In this document: positions 1 to 5,004 of the stretch, in pieces
Numbering within the stretch: the first letter of the stretch is position 1
Layout of the letters: each line of letters opens with the position of its first letter
NCBI GenBank assembly: GCA_020027255.1
Contig: JAHRAP010000101.1
Span: 1-6,361, forward strand
Source: Nitrosopumilaceae archaeon
GTDB lineage: Archaea > Thermoproteota > Nitrososphaeria > Nitrososphaerales > Nitrosopumilaceae
Direction: 5' to 3'
DNA: 6,361 nucleotides
Translations under genes and position numbers: made by a program
The notes under the pieces: generated by a model
Seen by the model: the letters and a program-made list of their open reading frames with translations, nothing else
Told to the model about the DNA's origin: nothing
The model's database searches: none

Positions 1-69
1 TTGATCAATATTATCTATTTCTATTTTCATAGATCTAGCAATTTTTTTTATATCTAATTTTGTTATCAC
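1..69 (-). CDS. N-terminal fragment of a protein resembling GatC (Glu/Asp-tRNA amidotransferase subunit C), cut by the window edge
   Basis: A reading frame opens with GTG at 69 and stays open for 23 codons to the window edge. The residues (ITKLDIKKIARSMKIEIDN, after the initiator) have the pattern of the GatC N-terminus, in which a short helix with a basic/hydrophobic repeat leads into 'hxxLARLxh'. In frame upstream of the GTG there is a TGA after two codons, so GTG is the first possible start. It lies 34 bp after the stop of the membrane protein on the same strand and could be the third gene of that unit. If it is GatC, the protein would be part of GatCAB, which makes Gln-tRNA(Gln) or Asn-tRNA(Asn) by amidation, and gatA and gatB would be expected to the left of the window. 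The match rests on about 20 residues, so the identification is tentative; that it is a coding start is more likely than the name. Confidence 0.42.
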   Translation of the reverse strand, partial: MITKLDIKKIARSMKIEIDNIDQ

Positions 70-103
70 GATATATCATATCCTATGGTAATAATCTGTC
101 ATT

Positions 104-733
104 TTATTTATCATTTACCTTACTGGAACTAATTTTTATCCTTGTGATTGGTAGAAACAACGAAATTAAACCTATTATTTTTAATATGATTGATATATTA
201 TAAAATATTGATTCTGGAAAAAGAAATTGATACCAACTAAAAAATTCGCCTAAAGCGAGTAATAATAACCCGCACGCAACTAAAATTGATTTTTTGTTCT
301 TTTTTTCGATATACGAAAAAATTGTTTCTACAGATCCATATATTAATAGAATAAATGAAATTGATCGAATTATATTTTCGATGTTAGATATAGATATTAA
401 AAAAACAGGCAACACTATGGCTCTGAAATATCTTTTCGTTGGGAAAAACGATTTTATTGTATGCGAAAATGCAATAAAGAAATAACCTAAAGTCTGAAAA
501 GATATGCCTATTATTTGAATTGTTTTATCTATGCCATTCCATTGCAATTGGCCATACGAAATATGACCAAATAATATTATCAAAAAACCTATTCCTATGG
601 CGAAAAATGCTATAGTTAATCTCAATAATGTGGGACTTCCTATCTTACTGAATCCATTATATGTAATAATTCCACATGTAGTGCCAAGTATGAAACCTAA
701 TAGATTTAATATAAATTCTAATATTATCTCCAA
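104..733 (-). CDS. Multi-pass membrane protein of unknown function (209 aa, TTG start)
   Basis: I do not recognise a family. The protein is almost wholly hydrophobic, with probable membrane helices at about residues 3-25, 36-59, 71-94, 104-117, 121-141, 149-170 and 178-197, so six or seven passes. Short polar links include a lysine-rich loop at 143-149 and a basic, serine-containing C-terminal tail (198-209). No catalytic motif, cysteine pair or extracellular domain is visible. The start is unusual: TTG at 733, immediately preceded in the same frame by TAA, which is itself preceded by an ATG-led run of nine codons (763-737). Thus either the TTG is used or the gene has gained a stop near its 5' end. 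The zinc-ribbon gene lies 34 bp upstream and a GatC-like start 34 bp downstream, all on one strand, which suggests co-transcription. Existence of the gene is well supported by length and hydrophobicity; the function is unknown. Confidence 0.8.
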   Translation of the reverse strand: MEIILEFILNLLGFILGTTCGIITYNGFSKIGSPTLLRLTIAFFAIGIGFLIILFGHISYGQLQWNGIDKTIQIIGISFQTLGYFFIAFSHTIKSFFPTKRYFRAIVLPVFLISISNIENIIRSISFILLIYGSVETIFSYIEKKNKKSILVACGLLLLALGEFFSWYQFLFPESIFYNISIILKIIGLISLFLPITRIKISSSKVNDK

Positions 734-767
734 TTAATCATCTAACGATATATATTCTTGCATGATT

Positions 768-977
768 TTATTCCCAATCATCTAAAGTCTTTGCAGATCT
801 GAAATTTGTGGTTTTGTAATCTTCCAGAATATCTGAATATCTAACATCATGATATGCTACATATTTAATATACTTGCTATAGCTCATATCTAAGTCGCAA
901 TAATTACATTTTACATTAGTAAAATCATCAGAAAGTATGGCCGTGTTATTTGAACATTTCGGGCATTTTATTTTCAT
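768..977 (-). CDS. Small zinc-ribbon protein of unknown function (69 aa)
   Basis: The N-terminal half is a compact four-cysteine zinc ribbon: CPKC at residues 5-8 and CNYC at 24-27, with 15 residues between the pairs. Such ribbons bind one Zn(2+) and occur in many small archaeal proteins of transcription, translation or unknown role. The remainder (28-69) is polar and tyrosine-rich, with an acidic C-terminus, and holds no motif I can name. The ATG at 977 places the first cysteine pair at the usual position of four residues in. A TATA-like stretch (999-1005 read on the minus strand) is about 25 nt upstream, which fits a leaderless transcript. The gene is divergent from the Fe(2+)-trafficking gene and is probably the first of a unit with the membrane protein. 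I can support 'zinc ribbon' but not a role. Confidence 0.78.
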   Translation of the reverse strand: MKIKCPKCSNNTAILSDDFTNVKCNYCDLDMSYSKYIKYVAYHDVRYSDILEDYKTTNFRSAKTLDDWE

Positions 978-994
978 ACAATAAATATTTGATA

Positions 995-1008
995 CGACTA
1001 TATATTGT
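995..1008 (-). promoter_or_regulatory. Probable TATA box of the zinc-ribbon gene
   Basis: Read on the minus strand the site is AACAATATATAGTC-like, with TATATA centred near 1002, about 25 nt ahead of the ATG at 977. That is the distance expected when an archaeal transcript starts at or next to the start codon. It stands in the 69-bp gap between two divergent genes; the plus-strand gene at 1047 has only a diffuse AT-rich stretch (1013-1030) at the matching distance. Confidence 0.45.
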
Positions 1009-1046
1009 TAGCAAAAAATAATAATAATTACCTCTTTTTATAATTA

Positions 1047-1322
1047 ATGAAAATTTGTACTAAATGTAAAAATACAATTACAAATATCGAAAATTTGGAA
1101 CCACGTGCTGCAACATATCCATGTTGTGATAAATGCTGGAATGAATGGAAAGAATATAGAGTCATAATAATTAATGAAATGAGATTAGATATGTCTATGC
1201 CTGATCATCGAAAAGTTCTTAAAAAAAACGAGAAAATTTTTATGTGTGTTATGGTTGAAGACGGAACAATAGCAGATTTCACTAATGAAAAAAATAGAAA
1301 TCCAACTCAAACAGATAAATAA
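1047..1322 (+). CDS. Fe(2+)-trafficking (YggX-like) protein with an added cysteine-rich N-terminus (91 aa)
   Basis: Residues 30-66 follow the bacterial YggX pattern: CWNEWKEYRVIIINEMRLDM then SMPDHRKVLKKNEKIFM lines up with YggX 'AWxxWxxxQTMLINExxLNMxxxEHRKxLxxxMxxFLF'. The W-x2-W pair (31, 34), the INE (42-44), the DM (48-49) and the DHRK (53-56) are all kept. YggX is a small cytosolic protein tied to iron supply and protection of Fe-S enzymes from oxidants. Unlike the bacterial protein, the N-terminus has CTKC at 4-7 and C26, C27 and C30, spaced like a zinc ribbon or a metal site. Length is close to the family's ~90 residues. The ATG at 1047 puts CTKC right after the start. The C-terminal 16 bp overlap the convergent gene that ends at 1307. 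Family assignment is from motif recall; metal binding by the cysteines is inference. Confidence 0.72.
   Translation: MKICTKCKNTITNIENLEPRAATYPCCDKCWNEWKEYRVIIINEMRLDMSMPDHRKVLKKNEKIFMCVMVEDGTIADFTNEKNRNPTQTDK
1288..1294 (-). terminator. Candidate T-run terminator for the helical-protein gene
   Basis: Seven consecutive T on the minus strand, starting 13 nt past the stop codon at 1307. Archaeal RNA polymerase ends transcription at short T runs without needing a hairpin. The run lies inside the coding sequence of the convergent Fe(2+)-trafficking gene, where it encodes a lysine-rich stretch, so it may also be chance. Confidence 0.4.
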
Positions 1323-1768
1323 GTTTTCATATTGTCAGGAATTAAAACAAGCAACTTTTTTCTTTTATTCTGATCTAATTCTGTTACAATACTGCTGACT
1401 GTTTCAATTATCATCTTTTTATGTGATTCATTTAAAGTCATAAATACTTCTAATATTCCATCTAAATTAAATTTTATTAATTTTTGTGGTGATATTATTA
1501 TTTGATTTATGTACCGTGAAAATATTATTCTTCTACTCATTTTTGAAATATTTGTTAATGAAATTAGCCATGTCTTTAAAAGCTTAGCAAATTTATTAAA
1601 TGGTATGGATGAACCTACTTCCAGCGCATTATTAATAATTTCGCATTGTTCATCTTCTGCCATATCGAAAAATTCATTTAACCTTTGCTTCAAAATAGAC
1701 TTCTGAAGAAAATCTGGTAAATGTGCTAAATTCATTATTATGTTGTACGCATAATTTGATTCTGTCAT
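1307..1768 (-). CDS. All-helical protein of unknown function (153 aa)
   Basis: I do not recognise a named family. The product looks soluble and almost fully alpha-helical, with repeated amphipathic segments at about 6-35, 40-51, 57-72, 76-92, 95-112, 114-134 and 136-151. Blocks such as NLDGILEVF (101-109) and KLLVLIPDNMKTYL (138-151) look like the ordered core of a helical bundle or a short helical-repeat domain. There is one cysteine (42), and no DNA-binding, nucleotide-binding or catalytic motif stands out. The ATG at 1768 is the only sensible start. It is divergent from purA across an 83-bp gap and tail to tail with the Fe(2+)-trafficking gene, overlapping by 16 bp. My impression is that it is a conserved archaeal protein kept next to purA, but that needs a search; coding status is secure from length and composition. 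Confidence 0.75.
   Translation of the reverse strand: MTESNYAYNIIMNLAHLPDFLQKSILKQRLNEFFDMAEDEQCEIINNALEVGSSIPFNKFAKLLKTWLISLTNISKMSRRIIFSRYINQIIISPQKLIKFNLDGILEVFMTLNESHKKMIIETVSSIVTELDQNKRKKLLVLIPDNMKTYLSV
1356..1366 (+). terminator. Candidate T-rich terminator for the Fe(2+)-trafficking gene
   Basis: TTTTTTCTTTT on the plus strand, starting 33 nt after the stop codon of the Fe(2+)-trafficking gene, inside the antisense of the convergent gene. It has the form of an archaeal T-run terminator. There is no hairpin. Confidence 0.4.
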
Positions 1769-1820
1769 GTAATTGTAATATCATTCAAAAATATCATTAT
1801 TAATCTAACTGTTATAAACA

Positions 1821-1833
1821 TATATTTTATAAT
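1821..1833 (+). promoter_or_regulatory. Probable TATA box of purA
   Basis: TATATTTTATAAT is centred about 25 nt ahead of the ATG at 1852. The distance fits a leaderless transcript starting at that ATG and is one reason to prefer it to the TTG at 1846. The element sits in the 83-bp gap shared with the divergent helical-protein gene. Confidence 0.5.
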
Positions 1834-1851
1834 TTTTAATAGTACTTGGTA

Positions 1852-2868
1852 ATGACAGCTACTATAATTGTTGGGGGATTTTTTGGGGATGAAGGAAAAG
1901 GAAAAATAATATCTTATCTCGCCTTACATGACAACCCATCAATTGTTGTCAGAGGTGGAGTTGGACCTAATGCTGGGCATACAATAGTACATGATGATAA
2001 AACGTATAAAGTACGTATGATTCCTAGTGGATTCATTAATACTAAAACTCAAATTTTAATAGGTCCTGGTGTGCTAATTAACCCAAATGTTTTACTACGC
2101 GAAATAGAACAATTGAATATACATGAAAGAATATTGATAGATGGAAAATGTGGTATAATAGAAGACAAACATTTACACGAAGACACATCTGAATTTCTAA
2201 AAAATAAAATAGGAAGTACTGGAACTGGAACTGGGCCTGCAAATTCAGAACGAGCTATGCGGACTATTAAATTGGCGCAAAACATGGAATCTCTTTCATC
2301 ATATGTGTCAGATATACCAACATTGATAAATTCAGCTCTCGATGAAAATAAAATAGTATTAATAGAAGGTACGCAAGGAACATACTTATCTTTATGGCAT
2401 GGAACTTATCCTTTTGTTACTTCAAAAGATACTACTGCATCTAGTATTTGTGCTGATGTTGGAATCGGACCAAAGAGAATTGATGATGTAATTATAGTGT
2501 TTAAATCATATATGACTCGAGTAGGCGAGGGTCCTTTAAAAAATGAACTTTCAAGCTCTGAAATACTAAATATGGGTTTCTCAGAACGTGGTACGGTAAC
2601 TGGGAGACAAAGACGTGCAGCTAAATTCAATATTTGCTTGGCAAGACGTGCTATTATGCTAAATAGCGCAACTCAAATTGCCATAACTAAATTGGATATA
2701 CTTTTTCCAGACTGTGTGCACACAACAATTTTTCGTGATCTTAATGAACAAGCAAAATCATTCATTAAAAAATTGGAGGATTCTCTACATGTGCCAATAA
2801 CATTAATTGGAACAGGTCCAAACCTGAATGATATTATAGATTTGAGAGATCATACTGCCAAAAATTGA
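1852..2868 (+). CDS. purA: Adenylosuccinate synthetase, short archaeal form
   Basis: This enzyme joins IMP and aspartate, using GTP, to give adenylosuccinate in the AMP branch of purine synthesis. The frame can open at TTG 1846, but the ATG two codons later at 1852 fits the TATA spacing and is preferred. Counting from the TTG (340 residues), visible motifs are the GTP-binding loop GDEGKGK (14-20, catalytic Asp15), GPNAGHT (40-46, catalytic His45), the IMP-binding STGTGTGPA (124-132), EGTQGTYLSLWHGTYPFVTS (174-193), TRVGEGP (224-230), GTVTGRQRR (249-257) and the guanine-specifying TKLD (281-284). The length matches archaeal PurA proteins, which lack insertions found in the ~430-residue bacterial enzymes. 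Before the P-loop the usual QW is replaced by FF. All key residues are present, so an active enzyme is expected. A T-run lies downstream. Confidence 0.96.
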   Translation: MTATIIVGGFFGDEGKGKIISYLALHDNPSIVVRGGVGPNAGHTIVHDDKTYKVRMIPSGFINTKTQILIGPGVLINPNVLLREIEQLNIHERILIDGKCGIIEDKHLHEDTSEFLKNKIGSTGTGTGPANSERAMRTIKLAQNMESLSSYVSDIPTLINSALDENKIVLIEGTQGTYLSLWHGTYPFVTSKDTTASSICADVGIGPKRIDDVIIVFKSYMTRVGEGPLKNELSSSEILNMGFSERGTVTGRQRRAAKFNICLARRAIMLNSATQIAITKLDILFPDCVHTTIFRDLNEQAKSFIKKLEDSLHVPITLIGTGPNLNDIIDLRDHTAKN

Positions 2869-2915
2869 TATATTCTCCAAGCCAACTAATTTTATTATTT
2901 GACAGAGAATTATAA

Positions 2916-2922
2916 TTTTTTT
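2916..2922 (+). terminator. Probable T-run terminator of purA
   Basis: Seven consecutive T on the plus strand, 47 nt past the purA stop codon, in non-coding sequence and without a hairpin. This is the usual form of an archaeal terminator. Confidence 0.45.
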
Positions 2923-3044
2923 ATCGCTATATTAATCTCGTTTAAATATATTTTAATTGTTAACACGTAAATTTCTTCACGTATAAAATTATTTATAATA
3001 TGTAGTGTTAGTGAATATGTAATTACACAATTTTATTTTATTGC

Positions 3045-3057
3045 ATAAAATTAAAAA
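3045..3057 (+). promoter_or_regulatory. Candidate TATA region of pyrF
   Basis: ATAAAATTAAAAA lies about 22-34 nt ahead of the pyrF ATG at 3079, where a TATA box for a leaderless transcript would be. The right arm of the AT-only stem at 3035-3051 overlaps it. In such AT-rich DNA the box is not distinctive. Confidence 0.3.
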
Positions 3058-3078
3058 GTATTACTACCAATAATTTAT

Positions 3079-3825
3079 ATGTGCAACTTTAAGCATAGAA
3101 TATATAGCTCATCACAAACCAACAAAATTATTTTAGCCAATGATTATGTTAATAATGAAAATTTACTTGAAAAGACAATTAAAAATATTAATACAATGCA
3201 TGATTATCTGTGCGGAATCAAGATTAATTTTCATGTTTTATTACATCTCAACACAAATGAACTCATTACAATAAACAAAACTGCACATAAATTCAATCTA
3301 CAATCTATTGCAGATATAAAACTAAATGATATATTTGATACTAACAAAACTGTAATCAAAAAACTTCAGGATTTGGAATTTGATGCAGTGGTAGTAAATC
3401 CTATTATAGGCTCAAAAAATTTAGAAAATACAATAAATCTTGCTCATGATTACGACATAGGTGTAATCGCAATTTGCCACATGAGTTATTTGCATTCATC
3501 ATTATTATATGATTACAAAATAGTATCAAGAAATAAAAGCATACGCATGTATGAATTTTTCTTAAAATTATCTATGGCTAAAAACGCAGACGGTGTAATT
3601 ATAGGTGCCACATTTCCTAATATTATCAAAAAATGTAAATCTATTACTGGTAATAAAATTGATGTGTATTCGCCAGGTATTGGCACTCAGGGTGGAAATG
3701 CATCTAAAACAATTTATTCAGGAGCAAATTTTGTGATCGTGGGGAGGACAGTAATCAGCTCCAAAAATCCACTTTATATTCTTAAAAATTTAAAGTCTGA
3801 GATCGATAACTGTTTTAACTCGTGA
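3079..3825 (+). CDS. pyrF: Orotidine 5'-phosphate decarboxylase, archaeal type
   Basis: The enzyme converts OMP to UMP, the last step of de novo pyrimidine synthesis. The 248 residues form a TIM barrel and keep the family's active site: ribose-contacting Asp in LAND (19-22), Lys48 in GIKINFH, the charged network D79-K81-D84 in DIKLND, the MS loop at 135-136, the phosphate-gripping SPGIGTQGG (198-206, Gln204) and Arg223 in VGRT. The order and spacing match the archaeal single-domain enzyme; there is no fusion to pyrE. The ATG at 3079 leaves about 15 residues before the first strand, as is usual in the archaeal form. The last 36 bp overlap, tail to tail, the Nudix gene coming from the right. 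It is on the same strand as purA but separated by a 210-bp spacer with its own promoter region. Confidence 0.95.
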   Translation: MCNFKHRIYSSSQTNKIILANDYVNNENLLEKTIKNINTMHDYLCGIKINFHVLLHLNTNELITINKTAHKFNLQSIADIKLNDIFDTNKTVIKKLQDLEFDAVVVNPIIGSKNLENTINLAHDYDIGVIAICHMSYLHSSLLYDYKIVSRNKSIRMYEFFLKLSMAKNADGVIIGATFPNIIKKCKSITGNKIDVYSPGIGTQGGNASKTIYSGANFVIVGRTVISSKNPLYILKNLKSEIDNCFNS

Positions 3826-4209
3826 TAAAACAAATTTGGCATTTTGATATGTGATTTTATTAAATGCTTCGCTATATGTCTTCCAATCAAACCCTATATG
3901 TTCATTCGAAATTTTAATTTTAGTCGTATTTGTTTCAGCCAGATAAAATATGACTTTTTTATGTATTTTTTTTCGGCCTACCCGAAAAGTGTATTCGATG
4001 TTTTCTTTAAACCTGTCATTAAATTTTAAATCTGTGATCCCTGTTTCTTCCATAGTTTCTCTAATCGCAGTTTGTTTTTCTGTTTCACCTTTTTCAATTT
4101 TACCTTTAACGAAATCCCAATGGCCTGAAGGGTAATTCAGCAGCAAAAAGAATTTATTTTGTTGTGTGTTTACGTATATCACTACACCTATAGATTTTTC
4201 TTCAATCAT
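3790..4209 (-). CDS. Nudix hydrolase, similar to asymmetric Ap4A hydrolase (NUDT2 type)
   Basis: A complete Nudix box GX5EX7REUXEEXGU lies at residues 36-58: G36, E42, R50-E51, E54-E55, G57, I58, which hold the catalytic Mg(2+). The U position at 52 is Thr. The surroundings, GHWDFVKGKIEKGE (29-42) and the later IEYTFRVGRKKIHKKVIFYL (71-90) with SNEHIGFDW (101-109), follow the layout of NUDT2-like bis(5'-nucleosyl)-tetraphosphatases, which split Ap4A into ATP and AMP. Tyr73 and the basic segment after it match the substrate-binding area of that group. Substrate choice within Nudix proteins is hard to fix by eye, so 'Ap4A' is inference. The ATG at 4209 is 16 bp past the uppS stop; an ATG nine bases earlier is in another frame and hits a stop. 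It is the last gene of the operon and overlaps pyrF by 36 bp. Confidence 0.88.
   Translation of the reverse strand: MIEEKSIGVVIYVNTQQNKFFLLLNYPSGHWDFVKGKIEKGETEKQTAIRETMEETGITDLKFNDRFKENIEYTFRVGRKKIHKKVIFYLAETNTTKIKISNEHIGFDWKTYSEAFNKITYQNAKFVLSRVKTVIDLRL
3955..3973 (+). terminator. Candidate terminator for pyrF, antisense to the Nudix gene
   Basis: T6, a five-base gap, then T8 on the plus strand, about 130 nt after the pyrF stop. It is the strongest T-rich block downstream of pyrF. On the other strand it encodes lysines of the Nudix protein, so the T runs are explained by coding too. Confidence 0.3.
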
Positions 4210-4225
4210 CTTTTGTCATGTCTAG

Positions 4226-4987
4226 TTATTTACCAAGGCGCCTACTTCTTTTCTGAAATATTTTTATAGCTTTAATTAAATCAATCTTTCTAAATTCTGG
4301 CCAAAACACATCTATAAAGATCAATTCACTATATGCACTTTGCCATATCAAAAATCCGCTCAATCTTTTTTCTCCTGACGTGCGTAATATCATATCCGGA
4401 GAAGATTGCGGTAAATGTGATGTATACAAATTTGATTCGATCTCTTTCTTGTTAATGTCGTTAATATCTAAAACTCCATTTTTTATTTTATGACAGATCT
4501 TTTTTGTGGCATCTATTAATTCATCATGGCCTCCATATGCTAAAGCTATATTTATAAAATATTCATCATAATCTTTGGTAGCATTATCTAATTTCTCAAG
4601 TATTGTTTTTATCGATTTTGGCAATAATTCAATTCTCCCAAATGCCCTCACTCTCATTTTATTCATGTGAATTTTCGGATCCAAATAAAGCTTTTCTAAT
4701 CTATTTTTGATCAGATCATATAATCCGTTAAGTTCTTTATTTTCTCTATACAAATTCTCCGTTGATAATACATATAATGTAACTATTTTTATTTTAAGAT
4801 CTTTACACCATTCTAGAAGATTTTCTACGACATCAGCTCCTCGTAAATGTGTGTGTTTGAATTTTGTATTATTTTTGTTTGCCCACCGTCTATTCCCATC
4901 TAAAATTAGAGCAATGTGTTTTGGCATGCTGCTTTTTTTAATTTCATTTTCTAATTTATGTAAATATAATTTATAAATGCCAAACAT
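4226..4987 (-). CDS. uppS: Cis-prenyltransferase (undecaprenyl/polyprenyl diphosphate synthase)
   Basis: The enzyme adds isopentenyl units in cis to an allylic diphosphate, giving the long polyprenyl carrier that in Archaea holds glycans for N-glycosylation. Visible family blocks in 253 residues are HIALILDGNRRWA (24-36) with catalytic Asp30, HLRGAD (47-52), LSTEN (74-78), YGGHDELIDA (151-160), the diphosphate-binding DMILRTSGEKRLSGF (198-212), and WQSAYSELIF (215-224) followed by FWPEF (228-232). All conserved charged residues are there. The ATG at 4987 gives a 20-residue N-terminal extension before MPKHIALI; Met21 is a possible alternative, but the extension is common in archaeal members. 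The gene begins 17 bp after the DUF373 stop and ends 16 bp before the Nudix start, so it is mid-operon. Chain length of the product cannot be read from the sequence. Confidence 0.95.
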   Translation of the reverse strand: MFGIYKLYLHKLENEIKKSSMPKHIALILDGNRRWANKNNTKFKHTHLRGADVVENLLEWCKDLKIKIVTLYVLSTENLYRENKELNGLYDLIKNRLEKLYLDPKIHMNKMRVRAFGRIELLPKSIKTILEKLDNATKDYDEYFINIALAYGGHDELIDATKKICHKIKNGVLDINDINKKEIESNLYTSHLPQSSPDMILRTSGEKRLSGFLIWQSAYSELIFIDVFWPEFRKIDLIKAIKIFQKRSRRLGK

Positions 4988-5004
4988 TCGTAGTACACTC
5001 TCAT

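Larger units (their letters stand above)
2869..3078. other. 210-bp non-coding spacer between purA and pyrF
   Basis: No frame of useful length is open on either strand. The spacer holds a T7 run (2916-2922), two copies of CACGTA 14 bp apart (2964-2969, 2978-2983), and an AT-only stem (ATTTTAT at 3035-3041, loop TGC, ATAAAAT at 3045-3051) in the zone where the pyrF promoter should be. The length and the T run argue against co-transcription of purA and pyrF. I see no tRNA or structured RNA here. Confidence 0.6.

Noticed and set aside
294..485. Open frame of 63 codons on the plus strand within the membrane protein gene
   Set aside because: It is wholly antisense to a longer, clearly hydrophobic membrane protein and its own product has no recognisable pattern; explained as a shadow frame.
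1846..1851. TTG at 1846 as the start of purA
   Set aside because: The ATG at 1852 is in the same frame, fits the TATA spacing for a leaderless transcript, and gives the usual short lead into the GTP loop.
2960..3010. TAACAC (2961-2966) and GTGTTA (3005-3010) inverted repeat with the two CACGTA copies between
   Set aside because: Only six pairs over a 38-base gap in AT-rich DNA; expected by chance and not convincing as an RNA or operator. The CACGTA repeats are noted only as spacer content.
4707..4976. Open frame of 89 codons on the plus strand within uppS
   Set aside because: It lies opposite well-conserved cis-prenyltransferase motifs, including the catalytic Asp block, and the product resembles no protein I know.
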